64,000 nt of DNA from Siphonodentalium dalli. Its lineage: Eukaryota > Mollusca > Scaphopoda > Gadilida > Siphonodentaliidae. Position numbers and translations under genes: made by a program. The DNA lies in assembly GCA_032622095.1 (NCBI GenBank), contig CP136061.1:198322935-198386934 (forward strand), read 5' to 3'. Shown piece by piece: positions 36,762 to 47,395 of the stretch (its first letter is position 1; the number at the start of each line of letters is the position of its first letter). The notes beneath the pieces were generated by a model, which saw only the letters and a list, made by a program, of their open reading frames with translations, was not told the DNA's origin and searched no databases.

Positions 36762-36842
36762 AGAGCACAAGAATAGTTCTTTACCAGAATAAATCGAGTC
36801 GGAGACGAGATTTATTCTGGTAAAGAACTATTCGCGTGCTCT
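36762..36842. repeat. Hairpin in the SLC16 3' region, contains AATAAA
   Basis: Arms 36762-36795 and 36809-36842 match at 32 of 34 positions, loop 13 bases. The left arm includes AATAAA, the only good poly(A) signal I see in the first 150 bases after the stop codon. Confidence 0.85.
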
Positions 36843-37138
36843 GACCTACTTAGAGCACAATTGACCGCACATAATGCGATTATCTCGAAATACGCAATTG
36901 ATCGTAAGTTGAACACGACGTACAATCCGTGCGCTGGCCGAGATGAACACAATGCCCCGTTAGCCACACCAATCATCGTGATTACCCATGCAGTGATCGC
37001 CGTTGAATGTGAATAAATATGTCCGAAGCGACACGGATTAACGTGTGACGCGTTTTCACAAACCAAGTCACTCGCAGATGTGTTTGGAAAGTCAAATGTG
37101 GAAGTCGCATGATTGTGTCTTACTATTATTATATACAT

Positions 37139-38134
37139 TGTATAAGTGGATCATGAATTCCGAAGAAGTCTGTCTCCCAGAATGATGACATGGAATTTGG
37201 ACCTGTAACCAACAACCAACTACTTTTTTGCCAAAGATAATGCTGCACATCATTATTATGTGACAAACGTGTCGCCTTTTCAAGAAACTGTTTCGAAATT
37301 ACTACCATAATAGTCCATTGGTTCCTCCAGATTCTCCAGATACAAGTTCTATTGTTAGTTATATCGGATATGTGGAGCGCTATATAGTGAAGTGGTGATT
37401 CTGTTGGATTATTGGATATATCACTATTTAGTGGTTCTAAATGTAAATGTTAATTCGTTTACTTTCATCGTTGGATTAGTGGTCCTGAGAATATTTTCGG
37501 AACTGGATTAGTTTTGTGGAATAATTATAATAAATGTAATTATTCTACTAGTTAATAAATAATTCAACCAATGCATGTGTTACTATTGCCACCCCCTGCG
37601 TTCGTCCTGTTGATGTATGTATATATATTGTATTTTTGGTAAATCACACCCAATTCCCAAGGCTGGCAAACTAATATTTCAGTGATATCCCATTGTTCGA
37701 GACGCGCCACTCTTAACAAACAAATCGCGCGGTCGTTTCAATGTAGCTTCAGTTATTATACAAGAGAACGTGCACCCCCCCCCCCCCCCCACCCGCACTC
37801 CCCTTATACGCCGTCCCTATATATGTGCCTGCTTAGTATATTAGAGGTACATACATAGTAACGGCGTATAATGGCAGTGTGTTTGGGGGAAGCAGAGCGC
37901 TGTTCGTGCCCCTGGTAATTGAAGCTACTTCGAAGCGACCGTGCGATTTGTCTGTTGTGAGTTGAGTGTGCCTAACAATGGGGTAATCATTGAACTATTC
38001 ATTCGCCAGCCTTTGGGAATCGGTGTGCTTTACCAAAAATCAGGGAACGATTGCAACAATGGGATTGTGCTCTAAGACTTGTTATTGTTGGTTTTGTCCC
38101 AGCTACTAAAACCGCGTCAGATCCATATTAAGTA
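37139..38134. other. Downstream intergenic sequence
   Basis: No gene recognised. Contains a run of 16 C at 37775-37790. Confidence 0.4.
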
Positions 38135-38618
38135 CAGTACCAGTCAAAAGAAGTGGTATATTAAGCGCGCTACGTTCGCGCCCAATATCGCAATAATATT
38201 GAAAGTGGAAACGCTTATAAGCGCGCCCGTTGCGATATTATTGCAATATTTTGCGCTTAATATCGCAATATTTCGCTCCTAATATTGCGACATCTTGCGC
38301 TCAAAATTATGCCATTTAAAGCAAATTATTGTATAAAAGAGACAATGTTTTAGATTTGTATATAATTATAGTTGTAATTGCTATATTTACACTATATGTA
38401 CACCATATGCAGATAATTTATCTAATATAAATATAACACTATCGGGTCTGTATGAAATTTTGCGCGCTTAATATCGCAATATTTTGCGCTCATTATCGCA
38501 ATAATAAGCACGACAGATGTTTGGTATTGCGCTATAATCGCGACTTTTTCGAAATTAAACGCGCTCAATATCGCAATAAAGTCGCGCCTCAATATACCAC
38601 TTCTTCTGACTGTTACTG
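38135..38618. mobile_element. Tc1/mariner-type MITE with internal GCGCTTAATATCGCAATA repeats
   Basis: Ends CAGTACCAGTCAAAAGAAGT and the complement of ACTTCTTCTGACTGTTACTG are inverted and flanked by TA on both sides (38133-38134, 38619-38620), as in Tc1/mariner elements. The interior holds about ten copies, in both orientations, of a 17-20-bp word like GCGCTTAATATCGCAATA. No transposase frame. Confidence 0.8.
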
Positions 38619-39032
38619 TATTAAGTCAATTTCAGGATAAATACTGACCCCATGCACAATGAACGATGATATTTAATTATTACGAATATAGGGTGCTACA
38701 CTGTGTGTGTCACTAGATTTTGTCTTCAGTCTATTCGTTGTCATTTTTCCCTATCCGTTATAACAATTACGGTTTTGGATTTCAACAAAACTCACAAATT
38801 CACCATCACAGTGGACCAACGAACACTAACGAAACGTGAAGTAACGGAGTGCTAGGAGAGGAATGTTTGTTTTCAAAAACTTTTTTGTTGCAGACACTTT
38901 ATGACATCGTCATTGCTGTAAATAAACACATTTAGACACCACTTCTAATCAGTTTCAGGTAAGTGCATGAGTGTCCACAATCGCCCAAGGGGTATCCAAA
39001 GCGACATGAAGGTTGTCTCAAACCACCAGAAG

Positions 39033-40584
39033 TGTATAAAAGCATCCACTAAATGTCCCACATCATCTATTAAGTGTCCCAAACTAGTGTACAAAACCAT
39101 CCATCAAATACAAACCATGTTTTGGTAAACTCATTGATGGTTTGCTAAACTGAATTGGTGGTCCGAAATCATTTTTGGAGGGTTTTGTACACTATTGTAC
39201 ATGTAGATATATTGAGATGACAGATGGTTTGGAACACCTGTACATTTGGTTGAATAGGGAACTAATTGGACGGTTTGTGGTGCAAGTTTTATGGTGTATG
39301 GGTCACTCGCTGTGTGATTTGTGACTTCAGTTGGATGGTTTGCGAGATACAGGATTTTATCTACCCCTCCCCAAACACGTTTTTTGTGGAAAAATACCAT
39401 GTGTTTTATAACGACTTTACAATTTTTTCTAATTGATCAAAATATGAAAGGTTTGTCCAGACATACCGCTTAATTGATTACATATGTGTTCAGGCTTCCA
39501 GACCCTCAATCACAACAAAAACATATTATATTGATAACAGGTAATTCTGCATGCATTAACATCGGTTTTATAGTACAACCACATGTGGTATAAACAACAC
39601 ATTACCAACTGTATTATTCAGATGACTCGGTAGTTATCTGGACATTACATATAGCAAGAAGTTGACAGAAATTATGAACGGTTTGCCATATATTGGATTT
39701 TAGCTCCCGCTAAAAGATACATATTTATTATAACGACAACCCACACTAAATGATGCTAATGGGACCATATCATGATTCATGTGATGAAAACCGGATCCGT
39801 AGACAAATTGTATAAAAGCATCCACTAAATGTCCCACATCATCTATTAAGTGTCCCAAACTAGTGTACAAAACCATCCATCAAATACAAACCATGTTTTG
39901 GTAAACTCATTGATGGTTTGCTAAACTGAATTGGTGGTCCGAAATCATTTTTGGAGGGTTTTGTACACTATTGTACATGTAGATATATTGAGATGACAGA
40001 TGGTTTGGAACACCTGTACATTTGGTTGAATAGGGAACTAATTGGACGGTTTGTGGTGCAAGTTTTATGGTGTATGTGTCACTCGCTGTGTGATTTGTGA
40101 CTTCAGTTGGATGGTTTGCGAGATACAGGATTTTATCTACCCCTCCCCAAACACGTTTTTTGTGGAAAAATACCATGTGTTTTATAACGACTTTACAATT
40201 TTTTCTAATTGATCAAAATATGAAAGGTTTGTCCAGACATACCGCTTAATTGATTACATATGTGTTCAGGCTTCCAGACCCTCAATCACAACAAAAACAT
40301 ATTATATTGATAACAGGTAATTCTGCATGCATTAACATCGGTTTTATAGTACAACCACATGTGGTATAAACAACACATTACCAACTGTATTATTCAGATG
40401 ACTCGGTAGTTATCTGGACATTACATATAGCAAGAAGTTGACAGAAATTATGAACGGTTTGCCATATATTGGATTTTAGCTCCCGCTAAAAGATACATAT
40501 TTATTATAACGACAACCCACACTAAATGATGCTAATGGGACCATATCATGATTCATGTGATGAAAACCGGATCCGTAGACAAAT
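39033..40584. repeat. 776-bp tandem duplication, almost identical
   Basis: Copy 1 is 39033-39808 and copy 2 is 39809-40584. The only difference I noticed is one base (G at about 39300, T at about 40076), which also changes one residue in the duplicated 89-codon minus-strand frame. That frame (39131-39400 and 39907-40176) has no known domain and I do not call it a gene. Either a very recent duplication or an assembly artefact. Confidence 0.95.
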
Positions 40585-40879
40585 TCAAAGGTTAAAGATG
40601 TCCTCAGGCATCAAAACCCCCAGTTACAACAACAACACATTTGATTTATAACATGTAATTTTATAGTAATATATAGCGATTTTGTAAACTAAAGTATTTG
40701 TAATAAACTACACTTAATATAGGCTAACATATACAGAACAAAATCATTTTTGCGGCCACAGTTATTATTCTTAGTGTCCCTCTAGATAGACCAACATTTA
40801 GAAAAATGGATATTGTATTTTATATCTCATAAACTAGTCTGACCAATGTGGCACGCGTTTATTCAAATCTGTTCTATTA

Positions 40880-41127
40880 GGAGTAATTAACACACACCGC
40901 GAACTGAAAGAATATTATCTCAATATTAACTGAGGGTGTGTGCAAAGGATAGTTATTGAGGAAATACAAAATGTGTATGGATGGGATGGTTCCCAAAATA
41001 GTGTGGCGCTTTACAAAACATGGCTACATGGCAAATATGAAAGGCAAATTTTCAACAAAAAAATCGAGAACACTCTACCCGATTACAAGTCTAGAACACA
41101 ATACGAACTGAAGCTATATGCTCTCTA
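40880..41127. repeat. Left part of the 185-200-bp tandem array around the Penelope element
   Basis: Units start CGAACTGAA at 40897 and 41100 and continue ...TATGCTCTC.A.ATTA.CTGAG, ACAAAT.GTAGT, GGATGG.TTGGTTCCCGAAA and CACTTTACAAAA.CGGCTGGC. They are the same family as 43.46-45.09 kb. Confidence 0.75.
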
Positions 41128-42726
41128 TATTATCTGAGAGCGTGAACGAGGACTACATCTATCCTACGAAACTGGGGGTTTCAAACTATGCACACAGGCT
41201 TCATTGCTTGAACATCTCACATAGTCAGAAGCTAGCCGTGACATCTCTGAGTGAGAATAATGACATAATTATCTTAAAAGCAGACAAAAATAATACCACA
41301 GTCGTGCTGAACAAGACTGACTACATAAATGAAGGTCTCCGCCAATTAAATGATGGCATACATTATAGTGAACTAACGGAACTGTCTCTCGTAGATACCC
41401 AGAAAAAAAGTAGCGGACCTAGTGGCGAGGATGGCACTAAGCAAAGTCATCGATACCAGAACTCATGACTATCTCACAACGGAAGCTTATAAAATCAGAG
41501 TACCGTATCTGTATTTGCTTCCAAAAATACACAAATTAAAGATTAACCCCGAGTCACTTGACCCGGCTTCGGGGCTGGACACGGAGTTTAACGTACCGGG
41601 CAGACAAATAATATCCCAATGCGGAGGTCCTACTGGGCGAATTGGTCGCATATTAGACTATTTCCTGCCAATCACTAAGAAACAGCCCACCTACATCCGG
41701 AATACACCTCACCTATTGGAAATGCTTGAAAATTTACAGCTCCCGGCTGATGTTTTGCTGGTCACTTTTGACATCAGCTCAATGTACACTAACATGAGAT
41801 TTGACGAAATCTTAGAAGGATTACACAGGGAACTGAGTGCCAATGATAATATGGTATATCATATACCACGGCCGAGTTCGGATAATCTTATTGAGATAGC
41901 AAAAATTCTTCTATACGGCAACGAATTCACATTTAACGGAAAGAAGTATAAACAGATTGTTGGCGCTCCACAGAGAGCGGTGCCATCGCCCAAAATTATA
42001 GATATTGCTATGCACGCACACATGGAAAACATATTTGGGAGGTATCCCTTTAAAGAAAATATTCTATTTCACAAGAGATTCCGTGATGACGGGCTTATAT
42101 TATTATCAGGGACACAAGAAGCACAGCTCTTCTTTGATATAGCCAATTCCATGCACGACTTGCTGAAATTTACCTATGAGATCGACTCCCAGATGTGCAC
42201 ATTTCTTGATCTTGAAATATTCAAGGGTGATCGCTTTGCCAAAACAGGGATCTTGGATACGAAATGTCACACAAAGAAAACAGAAACATTCCAGTACTTG
42301 CATTGCCGCTCAAATCACCCGACATCGAACTTCAAATCGTGTGTCAGGGGGGAATGCATAAGATATTTAAGAAATTGCAACAATGCTATGGATTTCAACC
42401 CCAGGAAAGACTTATTTGTGACAAAGCTCATGAATCGTGGATATAAACATCGAGATATTCATGAATGGACCGGCACGATAGAATTCTCGGGAAGGAACGC
42501 ACATCTACTCCGCAAACCGGGGAATAAATGTATCAGTTCCCGAACAATTTCGCTTGCTACTATATTTCACCCAGGTGCTTCGAAATTAGCCCACACTCTG
42601 AGCCAGTATTGGGGTAATCTAACTGACAGCCACTACACATACCACGACTTTTCTGGTTCGAAACCAGGCATAATATTTCGACGCCAGAAAAATATCGGGG
42701 AAGCCATCTCCAAAAAACGGATTTGA
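41118..42726 (+). pseudogene. Penelope-like element reverse transcriptase with one frameshift
   Basis: Two frames together cover a Penelope-like RT. Frame A (41118-41403) carries the N-terminal block DIIILKADKNNTTVVLNKTD and 'LND..HYSEL'. At a run of seven A (41403-41409) the sense passes to frame B, which is open to TGA at 42726 (about 440 codons). Frame B shows YLYLLPKIHKLK, a divergent RPIxS block (GRQIISQCGG), motif A VTFDISSMYTNMR, a motif-B region read as GAPQRAVPSP where PLEs usually have GTPMGSPxSP, motif C FRDDGLIL, FLDLEIFKG, YLHCRSNHPTSNFKSC and the closing 'RRQKNIGEAI'. No GIY-YIG endonuclease is recognisable after the stop, so this copy lacks it or is truncated. It lies within a tandem array that continues on both sides. 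Its N-terminal ATG region overlaps the last left array unit. Confidence 0.85.
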
Positions 42727-43454
42727 TAGCCCATTTTCACATGTACATGTGTCGCCACACACGTCAATTTTCTTGCACAGAAAGCATCGATATTGACATA
42801 TCCGATAACCCACATACCGATGGATGTCCAGACACCTACCAAACAGCTTCGGGCGTATTCCTTTGTCACAGCAGGACACTGTCTGGTGTCGAGGGCCAAA
42901 GTACCGCTAAGAGATTAGAGTGCGCCCACATATGGCGCCGACTGAGGGTTTACCATTACACGGAAATTGATGCCAACATGTCTCGCCAACGATCAACCGT
43001 GGGCTATGTGCATAGATATGCAACATGTACGTCTATACCAAGTTGTCTGCGGCACAAGGACAATAATGAACCACATCCTTATTACACAATACGGCACCAT
43101 GTGCATCATGGTTGCACACACCATTCTTCTGTGACGTATGAGTCGAGCTAGTGTTGAAGCATCGGGCCTTCCTCACAAAATAGCATGAGTTGGCATGCTC
43201 GAGTGCGCTCACACGTACGCGTACACCTCCCCAACAGTGTATACATACCCGACTGACCTGCATCCCTGATGAGACGAAGGTCATTAAACATATCTGTCGA
43301 AATAATAAACGGACCCATGATAACACTTATTGTTATACATGTTCTGCTCGTTTGAATATTTGCCCTACGTACGAGCTCAAAGCGATATGGCCATTTTATT
43401 GTCGGGTTCCGACCAGCATTGGGGTTCGCTAGCTGTGTCAGACAATAGATAGAA
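42727..43454. other. Stretch after the Penelope RT, no endonuclease seen
   Basis: I searched by eye for the CxxC..iYliC.kCgxxYvGeT pattern of PLE endonucleases in both strands and did not find it. A 142-codon Cys/His-rich plus frame (42723-43151) is open but unrecognised and overlaps frames on the other strand. Confidence 0.4.
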
Positions 43455-45095
43455 AATGATTTCATGTATACACACGTGAACGGAAGGTAGTGCTATGAGG
43501 AAATACATAATTTGTATGGGTGGCTTGTGTCTGTGTCGCTTTACACAAAGCGGCTGATAAATAAGAAGAATTTGCTGTTTTGAGGACCCCTACCCAATTG
43601 AAGAATTAAAGTTAAACACGCCACGAACTGAATGGATTGCCCTCAATATTGACGGAGAATGTGGACAAATGGTAGTAATATCAGGACTGATTTATGGGTT
43701 GGTTGGTTCCCGAAAGTCATTGATACTTTACAAAAGCGGATGGCACACGACAAAGGACGAATATTGTTTTGTTTTGTGTGATCCCTTTATAAAGCCATGT
43801 AAACTTTAATACCTCATGCAGTGAAGATGTGCTCTTAGTAATAACTGACAATGTGAACGAAAGGTTGTGTTATCAGGAATATACAATTTATTGGATGGTT
43901 TGGTTCTCGAAATCCTAAGGTAGTTTACAAAAGGCGGCTGGCAAATACGAAAGTTGAAATTCAATGCCCCCTACCCCATTTAAAGTCTATGACGCACCAC
44001 GAACTGAAAGAATATGCTCTCAAAATTAACTGAGGATGTGGATAAATAGCAGTTATATCAGGCAATAGATATCTTTAATTGGTTCCCGAATGTCTGGGAC
44101 ACTTTACAAAAAGTTGCTATCAAACGAGAAAGGTCAACTCTGATTGTTGTGGGTGCCCTTAACCCATTTGAACTCTTGAACACACCATGAACTGAAGCTG
44201 TGTGTTCTCAACATCAACTGAGTGTGTGAGTTGATAGGTAGTACTATCAGGGAATATACAATTCATATGGGCAGATTGGTTCCCGAAATTTTAGAGTACT
44301 TTACAAAAGGCAGCTGGCAAATACGAAAGGTGAATTTTCTTTGTTGTGATGCTACCCTATCCCATTTGGAGTCTTGATCACACCATGAACTGAAAGGATA
44401 TGCTCCAAGTATTAACCAAGGGTGCATATATATTGACACTATGTCAATAAATACACATCATACATGGATGGTTTAGTTCTCGAATGTATGGGACACTTTA
44501 CAAAAAAGCGGCTGGCAAGTGAGAAAGGCGAATTATCACTGTTTTGGGGACCCCTAAACCATTTAATATCTTGAACACATCTTGAACTGAAGTTATATAC
44601 TCCAAAACTTAGCTGAATGTGTAAATGAAAGTTAATGCTATCAAAAATTATCAATGGATATGTGTGGTTTGGTTGCCCTGAAATCCTGGGCCACTTTGCA
44701 AAAAGCGGCTGGCAAATACGAAATGCGAACTTTCTATGTTTTGAGGACCACACTATCCCACTTGAAGTCTTAAACACGACAGGAACTTAAATGATATGCT
44801 CTAAGTTTTAACTGCGGATGTAGACAAATTGTAGTAGTATCCGGGAATAGACACATGTTATGGTTGGGATGGTTCCCGACGGTCTATGGCACTTTACAAA
44901 AAGCGGCTGACAAACGAAAAAGGGTAATTGTCACTGTCTTAGGGGACACCAGTCCCTATTTGAAGTCATGTACACACCACAAGCTAAAGGCATATTATAT
45001 CAATATCACCCGCGATTGTGCATGGATGGCTGTTCTGTCAGAAAAGATGCCATTTTTCATGATAGCCGCCATTTTCGTAGATATTTTGATCCAAC
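43455..45095. repeat. Right part of the 185-200-bp tandem array (about 8 units)
   Basis: Unit starts (GAACTGAA-like) at about 43628, 43815 (poor), 43998, 44187, 44385, 44582, 44782 and 44978, spaced 185-200 bp. Each unit reads CATTTGAAGTCTTGAACACA-like, then CTGAA..ATATGCTC..AA.TTAACTGAG.NTGT, then GG.TTGGTTCCCGAAATNCT, then CACTTTACAAAAAGCGGCTG. Parts translate to similar peptides in successive units but stop codons interrupt all frames. Confidence 0.85.
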
Positions 45096-45099
45096 AGTG

Positions 45100-45521
45100 A
45101 TAATTTTGGTTACATTGAGGTGGGGTATTTATAGGTAATGGTATGCATAGGTTACATCGACCAGTTATGTACATTTCTTGTTGATATATGACAGGAGTCC
45201 CAATGGCGATTGTTGGTGAAATTTGATACCGCGTTTTGTAAAATCGACTTTTTGAGGGGTCCGAAGAAACAAAGACTTAATAATGTCATAAATTGTTGCT
45301 CAAATGACCAGTTAATGTGAAACATAAGAAATAAATCCACTATTCTCCACAAGTTCCAAACATTAGAAACTGACCTAGAAACTATTCGTGAAAAAGTTAA
45401 ATTTTCCAGTTCCGGCAGCGTTTTTGGTGGCCATCTTGGGTGGGATGTTCCAATTTTCCCTAACGTGATGTCACTATGTCTTGGTTTCACAGATATATAT
45501 ATCTCATATATATTTTGAAGA
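45100..45521. other. Non-coding stretch before the satellite-like array
   Basis: Unique sequence with no recognisable gene. A 112-codon minus-strand frame here has no known domain. Confidence 0.35.
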
Positions 45522-47395
45522 CCTATGTCTGTCTGTTTGTCTGTCTGTCTGTCCTTAATACAAATCTACTATTCTCGACCGATCGGGACGAAACTTGGTA
45601 CGTGTGTGTAGTTTGACCAGGCGGTGGTCGTTGTCGTGGAGCTATCGACTTGAAATTTGGTGTGTGAATGTATCTTGCCCCGAGTACGAATTTTATCGGG
45701 TCGGCGAGCCCGTGCGACGCCAGCTTCGCGCATGCGCAGACGAGATCTCGGAAACGGGTGGAGCTATTGACTTGAAATTTGCTATGTGAATGTATCTTGC
45801 CCCGGATACGAATTTTATCGGGTCGCCGAGCCCGTGCGACGCCAGCTTCGCGCATGCGCAGACCAGATCTCGGACAAACCAGATCTCGGAAATTTTGTAT
45901 GTGAATGTATCCGTGCGACGCCAGCTTCGCGCAGCCCTCGATAGATGCACGAAAAGACACAAGACTCTATGTTATCAACTGGTCAATAATAACGAAATTG
46001 TGCCGTCATCCTTCACCGGCAGCCCTCGATACATGCAAGAAAAGAGACAAGACTAAGTGCTAAAATCTGGTCAATAATAACGAAATTGTGCCGTCATCCT
46101 TCATCGGCAGCCCTCGATACATGCAAGAAAAGACACAAGACTTTATGTTATCAGAACAAGGACAATTCTGCCCACCACCACAACACATTTCATCAACATT
46201 CATCCATTAATTAATCACAAGCATATCTTCCCCTATTCTGGCGTGAACTGTGAAGTCTGAAAATGCATTTCTATTAGAATATCAAACATGATATAGACGC
46301 TCTTTATTATTTCCATATCAGGAATCCGTTCACAGATAATGCTCTTTATATGGAATATCTTTTCTGATTTCTTGATTACCATTGGAGTTCCAGATCTCGG
46401 AAAACGGTTGAGCTATCGACTTGAAATGTATTTTTGAAGACCTCTGTCTGTCTGTCTGTTTGTCCTTAATACAAATCTACGATTCTCGACCGATCGGGAC
46501 GAAACTTGGTACGTGTGTGTAGTTTTACCAGGCGGTGGTCGTTGTCGTATTGGTGAGCCCGTGCGACGCCCGTGCAGCGCATGAGCAGACGAGATCTCGG
46601 AAACGGGTGGAGCTATCGACTTGAAATTTGGTATGTGAATGTATCTTGCCCCGAGTACGAATTTCATCGGGTCGGCGAGCCCGTGCGACGCTAGCTTCGC
46701 GCATGCGCAGACGAGATCTCGGAAATGGGTAGAGCTATCGACTTGAAATTTGCTATGTGAATGTATCTTGCCCCGGATACGAATGTTATCGGGTCGCCGA
46801 GCCCGTGCGACGCCAGCTTCGCGCATGCGCAGACCAGATCTCGGACAGACCAGATCTCGGAAATTTTGTATGTGAATGTATCCGTGCGACGCCAGCTTCG
46901 CGCAGCCCTCGATACATGCACGAAAAGACACAAGACTTTATGTTATCAACTGGTCAGTAATAACGAAATTGTGCCGTCATCCTTCACCGGCAGCCCTCGA
47001 TACATGCAAGAAAAGACACAAGACTAAGTGCTAAAATATGGTCAATAATAACGAAATTGTGCCGTCATCCTTCATCTGCAGCCCTCGATACATGCAAGAA
47101 AAGACACAAGACTTTATGTTATCAGAACAAGGACAATTCTGCCCACCACCACAGCACATTTCATCAACATTCATCCATTAATTAATCACAAGCATATCTT
47201 CCCCTATTCTGGTGTGAACTGTGAACTGTGAAAATGCATTTATATTAGAATATCAAACATGATATAGACGCTCTTTATTATTTCCATGTCAGGAATCCGT
47301 TCACAGATAATGCTCTTTATATGAAATATATTTTCTGATTTCTTGATTACCATTGGAGTTCCAGATCTCGGAAAACGGTTGAGCTATCGACTTGA
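45522..47395. repeat. Duplicated about 914-bp block with GCGCATGCGCAGA repeats
   Basis: TTTTGAAGACCTNTGTCTGT starts both copies (about 45519 and 46433). Shared text continues through CTCGACCGATCGGGACGAAA, CTTGCCCCG.GTACGAAT, GACGCCAGCTTCGCGCATGC and GGCAGCCCTCGATACATGCA to the GCTCTTTATATGGAATAT part. Inner sub-repeats of about 120 bp carry GCGCATGCGCAGA. The long minus-strand frames are repeat artefacts. Confidence 0.85.

Noticed and set aside
36812-37138. 108-codon minus-strand frame with a stretch (SHSTAITAWVITMIGVANGAL) faintly like an MCT TM2
   Set aside because: Nothing else in the frame fits the family, and the frame overlaps the 3' hairpin of the real SLC16 gene on the other strand.
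42723-43151. 142-codon Cys/His-rich frame after the Penelope RT as its endonuclease
   Set aside because: No GIY-YIG, CxxC-finger or YVGxT pattern can be aligned, and frames on the other strand are similarly open.
45523-46931. Minus-strand frames of 145 and 172 codons
   Set aside because: Both are repeat translations of the 914-bp duplicated block with the same peptides recurring in each sub-repeat.
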